64,000 nucleotides of DNA from the NCBI GenBank assembly GCA_022578965.1, contig MU400519.1, positions 310,001-374,000 on the forward strand, read 5' to 3'. This DNA is from Xylaria sp. FL1777 (lineage: Eukaryota > Ascomycota > Sordariomycetes > Xylariales > Xylariaceae). Within the stretch, counting starts at the first letter, position 1, and every line of letters begins with the position of its first letter. The translations under genes were made by a program, and so were the position numbers. Under the pieces are notes generated by a model. It ran no database searches, was not told where the DNA came from, and saw nothing but the letters and a program-made list of their open reading frames with translations. This document shows, piece after piece, positions 57,246 to 64,000 of the stretch.

Positions 57246-59085
57246 GTGTGGTTTTTGTGATTTTCCGAATTTTTTTGGTGTTTTTGGTTGTTGTATTTTA
57301 GGCGAGACCAGGGATGAGGCACGAACCGGGAAGATCGTGCTCTAAAGCTGAAATCTCTTTTGAGGGGTTTATGGGCGACGAAGTGGCGGATAAAGTTGTC
57401 GTTGAAGAAGAGAAAGGAGAAGAGAGGAAGGGGAGGGTCCTTTCACCCCGACAGAAATTTTGTGTTTTCACCTTTCCTTAGTCGCGTACCTACATACTAG
57501 CACAGCAGCATATAGGTAGGTAGGCAGGCAGGCAGGCAGGCAGGTAGCGACCAGCACCTCTTAGAGGCAGGCGCAAGTGGGCAGTGGCGGCCCTGGTGCC
57601 AGTGGCAGCCGCAGCCGGCAGCACTCTAAGTGTGTGGAAGCGGGTTGCATCACACAAAAAAATTTCAAAGGTACCTACCTAGTAGGTACCTACATAGGTA
57701 CATGTAGGTTCTACGTTTACCAATTGCCAAGAGTGCGATAAATCAGGCTTAGCGCAATCGCCGCTTTTGCTCAGGCTTTATGCATACTTTTTATGTAGAG
57801 GGAAACGGTCCGCAGAACGGCTTCTTTTTACCGTTAACGCAAGGCATATGCTGGAGGTGTCCCATTAATTAAGCACACTTGAAAGGCTCCTTTAATCCAG
57901 CCTCAAATTGCCAGCGGCCCTTCCAATGGACCCATCGTTACTGAGAAGAAGTACCAGATACTAACCGGGAGTCAAGTGATTGACATCTTCTGATATCTCA
58001 AGAAGGATGACGGGATTAATTGGGTTGCTGGATGTCATCAGATCAAATATTTCCTTGCGCATACATCTTCTGATCCAACGGTAAAGTTCCTCACATCCAT
58101 AACTGCTAACAAAGCTCTTATAAGGCAAATTGCCGTTGATGTTTTCAAGGCTTTGTACATGGTATAAAAGCTTAGAGTATACCAATTCGGGATCTGGTGC
58201 GGATTTATAAGGACAGCCAAATAGTGTAGGGAAAAGTGATAATCTGTTGATGGGGTACGAGGCAACAGCATAGTGGCTTTGTCTCCTTCGTCGGTTAAAA
58301 CCCGGAGAAGTTCATCTCGGTCCTGATGCCAGCTGCTCTGGACTGAGAACTTCAGCATGTGTTATGGCCTCTATACCGCCATAAGTTTCATAGCTTGGTT
58401 CAATCATCTTAACAACTTCGTTCACCGGATAATAAGACTGGAATGGAGCATCTGACATCTGGACTATCGAGCTTGATAGGCTGTGTTCACGGCTTTTTCT
58501 TAACTAGTACATATTCGGGTGGTCGAGTTGTGAGGGGATGCCCGCTTATATTGATTGGCAGCAAGCCAGCGGCATTATTTACTGAACGTGTAGTCTAGTC
58601 AACAGGCACGCCGTCATCAGAGAAACTGGGCTGAAATCTGTCAGAGATGTATTTCTAGACTGATTGTTAATAAATGCGACCTACGTGGGCATTCGTGGGG
58701 GGAAAGGTAGATATTGGGGCAGGGAGGCGCCTATGATAGAGGTTTCGATGCACCACCTTCACCACTTCGAGGTACAGCGCTCTTGGCAGCGTGATAGTTG
58801 CGTGGCGAGAGTGGCCGTGTCACGGGGCCAATATAGGCAGGTAGTTGCTACTAATTAGCCTATATCGAAGAAAAAAAAATCTCAACTTGAAGAGAGGAAG
58901 GGCTAGAAGTCTAGAATACAGTCGTGGGCAGTAGTGTGTAGGTAAGATTGGTGGTTTGTTTACTAATGCACAAACCACCTTTTAGGTACATTTCCGTTAT
59001 GTTTAAAAACCACATATTGAGAAACGGGGTTGAAAAAAATAGGTACTTAAATGCTAAGATGTAATGTCAAATTTTGGTTGTTAAA
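57246..59085. other. PAB1 upstream region to tRNA gene
   Basis: This contains motif clusters (AGGTACCTACCTAGTAGGTA at 57669-57690 and neighbours) and a possible degraded coding fragment at 57961-58358, listed separately. No other gene is seen. Confidence 0.5.
57961..58358 (-). pseudogene. possible degraded coding fragment, unknown family
   Basis: Two overlapping minus-strand frames appear to share one coding-like stretch. The first (from an ATG at 58358) starts MLKFSVQSSWHQDRDELLR. The second frame takes over from about 58250 with LFGCPYKSAPDPELVYSKLL and continues through CEELYRWIRRCMRKEIFDL to a stop at 57961. The amino-acid content is protein-like, but there is no recognised domain and no clean splice link. 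It may be a frameshifted remnant or chance. Confidence 0.22.
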
Positions 59086-59156
59086 GGATCGAATGGGAAT
59101 TGAACCCATGACCGATGGAACTGCAGTCCATCGCTCTACCACTGAGCTACCAATCC
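59086..59156 (-). tRNA. tRNA-Cys (anticodon GCA)
   Basis: The minus strand folds as a 71-nt cloverleaf without intron. Acceptor stem GGATTGG pairs with TCGATCC (one G-T at each of two positions). The D stem is GCTC/GAGC, the anticodon stem ATGGA/TCCAT with loop CTGCAGT, and the T stem ATGGG/CCCAT with loop TTCAATT. Anticodon GCA reads UGC and UGU (Cys). The internal promoter boxes TAGCTCAGTGG and GGTTCAATTCC are intact. The nearest T run of four or more downstream is a T7 about 46 nt away (59034-59040), so transcript end formation may be distal. Confidence 0.96.
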
Positions 59157-61919
59157 GACAGCCAAAGCTAACACCACTCTGCTTGTTGAGACAGGCTAAC
59201 CTAATTGTACTTATAGTGCTAATGGTATATTAACGATGAGACTGGGCTAGAGTGTTGGATGTCCTGAACTCACTGGGATTTATATTAGTTGTACGTGATA
59301 TAGTGGATGCTAACTTAACAACATGTATGGGGTGATGGCTGTTTATGTCGCTAAACATGGCATGGCTTTCTAGATTATCTATGTTCTGCTTTCTTGCGCG
59401 AGCGTTCTACGTTTTTATGCTTACGTTTAACTTTGGCTGCTGTGTTCGTGGAGTGACTGGAGTGACTTCCTAGGAAGCCGGAAAGGAAGTCGGAAAGGAA
59501 GTCCGTTATTGGATAGTTTTATTTACGGTAAGGTGGAGTGAACTTGTATATGAAAAAGTATGCAAAACGATGTGTTCATAAGGCTGACTTGTGCAAAGGT
59601 GGGTCTGGCCCAGGCTCAAGTTGAAAGCGGCATGCCTCAGGCAAAGCTCCCATTTCGATTCAGCATAGTAAAACCCATCCCAGAGGTGGGAAAAGAAGGT
59701 GGGGCAGAACTACCTACACTTACTAAATGTATACTTAGGTAAGTACTTGTACGTACATAGAAGTACCACTTATCTACCGCATTGCCCTCAACTAATATTT
59801 CACATCGTCCTCTTCCGAATGTACATCGAAGTTGCCCCGTGGTATCCACCCCTCCTAACTGACAGGTGTGCAAGCAATCGTGCATCTAGGAGGGGCATTT
59901 TCACTCCCAAGTTGGGAGTTCAATCCGAACTGTCGGTGAGGCTTCGTTCTTCAAACTAAGTCCTGGCTAAGGTAGGCATTTGCCTATGTAGATACCTAGG
60001 TATTGGTGATCTACTGCATAGGTAAGTACTATATTGACCCTGGGAGTTTATTGTAGGTACTGTGGCTTAATTCGGTACAGAAATGACATTTTGAAAGGTG
60101 ATTTACACAGGTCCAAACTCTACCACTTGTCATATGTGCAAGTTTATCAAGTCAGTACTTTATTCGCGAAGGTTCACGTAGCTTCGAGTTGTCTCTATTC
60201 ACATAGGGATTTCTAATATATTAGTTCAGTGGGTATACCTACAGTACCTACCTGGTAGGAAAGAAGTGTTATTAGCTGGGTAAGTATCTTCATACGCTTT
60301 CAAGGCCATCAGTCACAGACTGAACTAAGGCTACCTGAGGTCTGCTCGCTGTCAAGAACAGCAACAGTCACTGGGGTGGTACACTAACTTCACTTTGTAT
60401 GACTCTAATGCTATTTTCAGCTTCCAGTACCGTCTCACGATTCGAGGCACATAGCTTCGAACTTCCACCCGTGTTGGGTTGTGTATCAGTGGCAGGTATT
60501 GCTGCCCGTTTCCCAAACCCTTCAAGACATCACACTTGTTTGACGCGGGGCTTCAACTCTACAACTTTCTTCTCGTTCTCTACCTACATATACATACCTA
60601 TAGTACTACCGATGTGTAGGTAGGATGTAGGCTACCTACATAGTGTTAACTGTACCTTACCTACTTGTATGTATGCATGTAGGTAGAGGTAGGTGATAAG
60701 GTGTAGGAGCGATCAGGTCTGAAATTTGACACGGGTATGGATAACTTATCCTAGGCGGAAGTTACAGAACATAGGCTGCGTACCTTATCTTTAAGTTAGT
60801 ACCCTGTAAGTATACCCCTGTGTTACCTAGAAACCTAAGCTCCCTTCAATGTTCAGGTTCTGCAATGCAGTTGGTTCGCAGATGTAGATACCTACATATA
60901 CAGACGTATAAATTCTAGAGGCCTTGGCGTGGAATCCGATGATCAAACGGGTATCACCTTGTAGAACATTGAACCAAGGTATTAGGTACTCGTGATGTAC
61001 GCAGTATAACTTATTGTTTTATCTTTATCAGATACTGGCCATTATTTATCTTATCTGCCACCTCAATGTAGGTACCTAGGTACTGAGTAGAGGGTCTGGC
61101 ATGCATGGGTCCACAGCAAGGCAACCCCCTGGCATGCGTATACCTACCTACTACCCCTACTACCTACTGCGTAAGAGCTGACCACACAGTGATGCAACAC
61201 TGGATAGGTACCTAGGTAGGTACTAAGTAACCACTGCAGACACTGGAATGTTACCTACCTGCCGACGCTTCAGCTTGTGTAAGCTGTAACTGAGGTTGTA
61301 TTGCAACATTAATCATGGGCAAATGAATGACACCCAATACCTTTCTGTGCCCAGGGTGAGCTTCTCGCACTGCGCAAAGCCAACAATGCGCAAAACCTCA
61401 CTTTGGTTCAGGTTGATAAACATCCCGCCACCTCGGCACCAACCTTTTCCGAGTCTCACGAGTTCTGATCTCTAAGTAAGTAAAGTAAGGTAGGTATGTA
61501 GCCTCTACCGACCGACCTACCTACCTACCTATCCCCATCCTAACGTACCTACTATTGCCTATTATCACTTACCATTCATTACCTACCATTACCTCCATAC
61601 ACTCAACTTCCACGGAAAGCCATCTGGGGCACCTTACACGAAAGCCCAAACTCAAGCATTACGTGCATTACGTACATCACAATACATTACATACATTACG
61701 TCAAGCCCACTGTCTGCATGCCGCATCGATACCGTGTAGGTACGCACACCAGCCTGAGCACAGCATGTTAGCTTTGGCTGCTACTTCGTGCCGAGGCCCT
61801 CTGCATATTCTCTATCTAGCCGAATACCTCCAACCTGAAATCCCCTTCTGTCTTCTTCACGACACTTTCCCCTGAGGCTTTCCTGGAACGCTCGAGCCTC
61901 CGCCGACTCTCGACCCATC
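59157..61919. other. 2.8 kb intergenic stretch rich in ACCTA/TAGGT motifs
   Basis: No gene is recognised. The right two-thirds has many TAGGTACCTA-type clusters: near 59990-60003, 60238-60254, 60580-60690, 61068-61086, 61140-61165, 61205-61224 and 61480-61560. A duplicated GGAAAGGAAGTC word occurs at about 59475-59502. The last 300 bases are presumably the promoter and leader of the HECT ligase gene. Confidence 0.55.
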
Positions 61920-64000
61920 ATGTTTCCCACATTCACGGGCTCGTCCCGCCGACCGCGAAACGTCGATCTCAGCGGACAACGCAATACAAACCCTTGGGCT
62001 AGCTCGAGCTGGACGCCCGCACAGTCCGGTGCTTCCAAGACCGTCGCCCAGGCCCAGGCTGAGCGCGAGAGAAGATACCGTGAACGAGAGGAACTTGCCG
62101 CCTCCAAGCGCCTCCAGAAGGTGTGGCGGGGCCATAGAGATCGCCGGCAGCTCCGGGATCTGCGGCGACAAGAGTACGATGTTTTATACAGGCATCCTAT
62201 CCTCCCGCAGCATGCCCGACAACGAATAAAACAAGCCTTTCCCCTCCTGCATGCCGTCCTCGTGCCAACCCGTTCCGATGACCAGCAGCGTCTGGACTTA
62301 TTTATCTCCGATCTCCTGACCCTGTCTCCAAGTCCGTCTCTGTCAGTCGACTTCAGCATATTCAGCGTTATTGCGTGGGATCGGCTGGCTCGCCTCCTTG
62401 TGGAGGCTCTAGAGAAGTATGGCGGCTCCTTGCATAGATGACTATCTACCCAGGCTAGCTCACTGACAGGCAACTGATAGGCGCGATGGGAACTCATCTC
62501 AGACTCTCCTTACTATTCTCACCGATATCGTCAAGCGACGGCCCACCTCCATTAGGCCTGTATTGAAACTATACTATGTTGCTCTCGCGCGACTTGCGGA
62601 TGGGAAGTTGCTCATCAACTCGTCTACGCAGCAGGACCAGGTCTTGTCCGAGGCTGTCGTCGCCCCGTTAGCATCAAATCGAGCCCCTGGTAAGTTGATA
62701 TCTGTGCGGGCGGAACTGAGAATTTTGGGCGTTTGTGTTAGAAAGCTAGTGTATCTCATCATGATCTACAGTATCACTCTTCTTTGTTTAAGACGCTGTC
62801 TAGGCTAACTCATCTTAAGGGGCCTCCGATTTGGGTGCATACCAGATACTTGCCTATACTTTTTTAACTTCAAATTTGGGTCTTTTACAGCGCAGCCCCG
62901 AAAGCACTGCACGACTTCTAGATCTTGGAAGCTTATCACAAAGTATTGTCCACGCCTTCTCCACTCCAGAGATTCTTGGCAATGTATCGAGGGATGGCTT
63001 ATTATGGCTTCTGGCCCATTTTGTTGCGTTGAACAGGGCGATACCTGCATCTCGAGGTTCGAGGTACCTAGAAGCTTTATATCTGCAGATGTCGTTTCTT
63101 GCAGTCGACATAAGATCACGGTCAAATCCTCCAAAAGAGAAAGATGACGAGTATACGTCAGACTCGGATGAAGATATTGAGGTTCTAGATTATGCGCCGT
63201 TACCCGAGTATGTGATCAATCAGCTTGAATTTTTGGTCAACGAGGATGGCATTGCGGACCTTTTAAACAGATTTGCCTCGTAAGTACTGAGCACTCATTC
63301 TTTTATTATGTAGGGCTAACGAAATGGAGCACTGCTTCAACTACCAACCATATATCTGAAGACACAAGCCTACTCGCTGGATATACTCTTGTCCTACTAC
63401 GGTGTTTCCCTAGCCACAGCGACGATATCAAGATGCGTCTCTTCCAGGGTGATATTCAGACTGTCGATGGGGAAAACAATTCCAATTTGCCGTCGGTTAA
63501 ATTCCTTTGGAAGGTAGCATCCAAGACTACCGTTTTCGCAACTATCGTGCAACAAGCGAAAGTCAAAGAGAAATCTGCTTCTGTTCTGGCGCTAGTACAG
63601 CAAGATCCTGTACTTGACCTAGAGTGGAGAACATTGCTGCTCTTTCTGGAATTGTACAATTTCTTGCTCCGCGTCACTGACGATGAGGACTTCTTACCCC
63701 GTGAGACAGATATAATGATACAACAGAGTCAAACTACACAGAGAATACGCGCCAGCAGCCTAAGCCTATATGAACTAAGACTTCTTGTCAGCTTTCTTAA
63801 ACACTTGACTTTTCCGCTGTATTACAGTCTGCCTGATATTGTGCGGTCTGGACCCAACTCAGAGCGTCAAGATGCATTTAAGGGTACTGGCCCCACGAGA
63901 TCCAACTCGGGCGATGCGAAAGATAATTCAGCATCATTTGCTGGTATCATTGGCATGAATCTTCTTAGTCTCAGAGATGTAGCATCGTCCGCCATGCGCG
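61920..64000 (+). CDS. HUL5-like HECT E3 ubiquitin ligase, N-terminal part (cut by window edge)
   Basis: This is the N-terminal part of a UBE3B/UBE3C (yeast Hul5)-type ubiquitin ligase; yeast Hul5 extends ubiquitin chains at the proteasome and marks misfolded proteins. Exons in the window are 61920-62416, 62481-62689, 62820-63279 and 63330 onward, joined in phase by introns of 64, 130 and 50 nt with CTAAC- or CTGA-type branch sites. The start MFPTFTGSSRRPRNVDLSGQ and the IQ-type motif (KRLQKVWRGHRDRRQ, about residues 62-76) are characteristic of the group. Later segments LLWLLAHFVALNRA, LEWRTLLLFLELYNFLLRV and NLLSLRDVASSAMR match the armadillo-like N-terminal half. The catalytic HECT domain lies beyond the window and cannot be checked. 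The GGAG acceptor at 63329 is unusual but restores the frame. Confidence 0.84.

Noticed and set aside
59051..59233. Plus-strand 60-codon frame across the tRNA
   Set aside because: It is the antisense reading of tRNA-Cys.

Overview
This window is nuclear DNA from a filamentous ascomycete fungus, most likely a Sordariomycete. The genes carry short introns of about 50-70 nt with GTRNGT donors and CTAAC/CTGAC branch sites. The protein families are fungal: two Zn2Cys6 regulators, a RanGTP-binding protein of the Yrb30 type, PAN2, and a HECT ligase resembling Hul5. The intergenic DNA is rich in an ACCTAGGT/TAGGTACC-type motif. Exon structures were built by hand from reading-frame continuity, splice signals and remembered family patterns; no search or RNA evidence was available.

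Layout. Positions 1-8175 hold no gene I can support. A mitochondrial ribosomal protein S7 gene (8176-9300, +) converges on a RanGTP-binding protein gene (10104-12082, -). Next come PAN2 (13285-17546, -, 11 exons) and ATP-type phosphoenolpyruvate carboxykinase (18844-21498, -, 8 exons). After a 5 kb gap lie an Ohr/OsmC peroxidase with a probable mitochondrial presequence (26782-27447, -) and a Zn2Cys6 regulator resembling the UPC2 group (28059-29713, -). A sparser, AT-richer stretch to about 34.8 kb has one F-box/ankyrin-like gene (32959-33534, +). Then follow a second Zn2Cys6 regulator (34860-37655, +), an NSUN3/4-like RNA m5C methyltransferase (38225-39349, +), and a leucine-rich protein with a C-terminal tandem-repeat tail (40931-42043, +). 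The right part holds a membrane protein of unknown role (44748-46575, -), a universal-stress-protein-domain gene (49468-51624, -), the poly(A)-binding protein gene PAB1 (54307-56680, -), tRNA-Cys(GCA) (59086-59156, -), and the 5' part of a HUL5-like ligase gene that runs off the right edge (61920-64000, +).

How they relate. Most genes are unlinked housekeeping functions, as is usual in fungi. The clearest functional link is PAB1 and PAN2: Pab1 coats poly(A) tails and recruits the Pan2-Pan3 deadenylase, and both genes are here on the same strand about 37 kb apart. S7m and the NSUN3/4-like enzyme both point to mitochondrial translation, and Ohr to mitochondrial redox defence. I found no secondary-metabolite cluster, CRISPR array, intact transposon or clearly novel multi-gene system. 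The more unusual items are the dispersed ACCTAGGT motif clusters, the microexon-rich PEPCK gene, the repeat tail of the leucine-rich protein, and a frame conflict at the 5' end of the membrane-protein gene.
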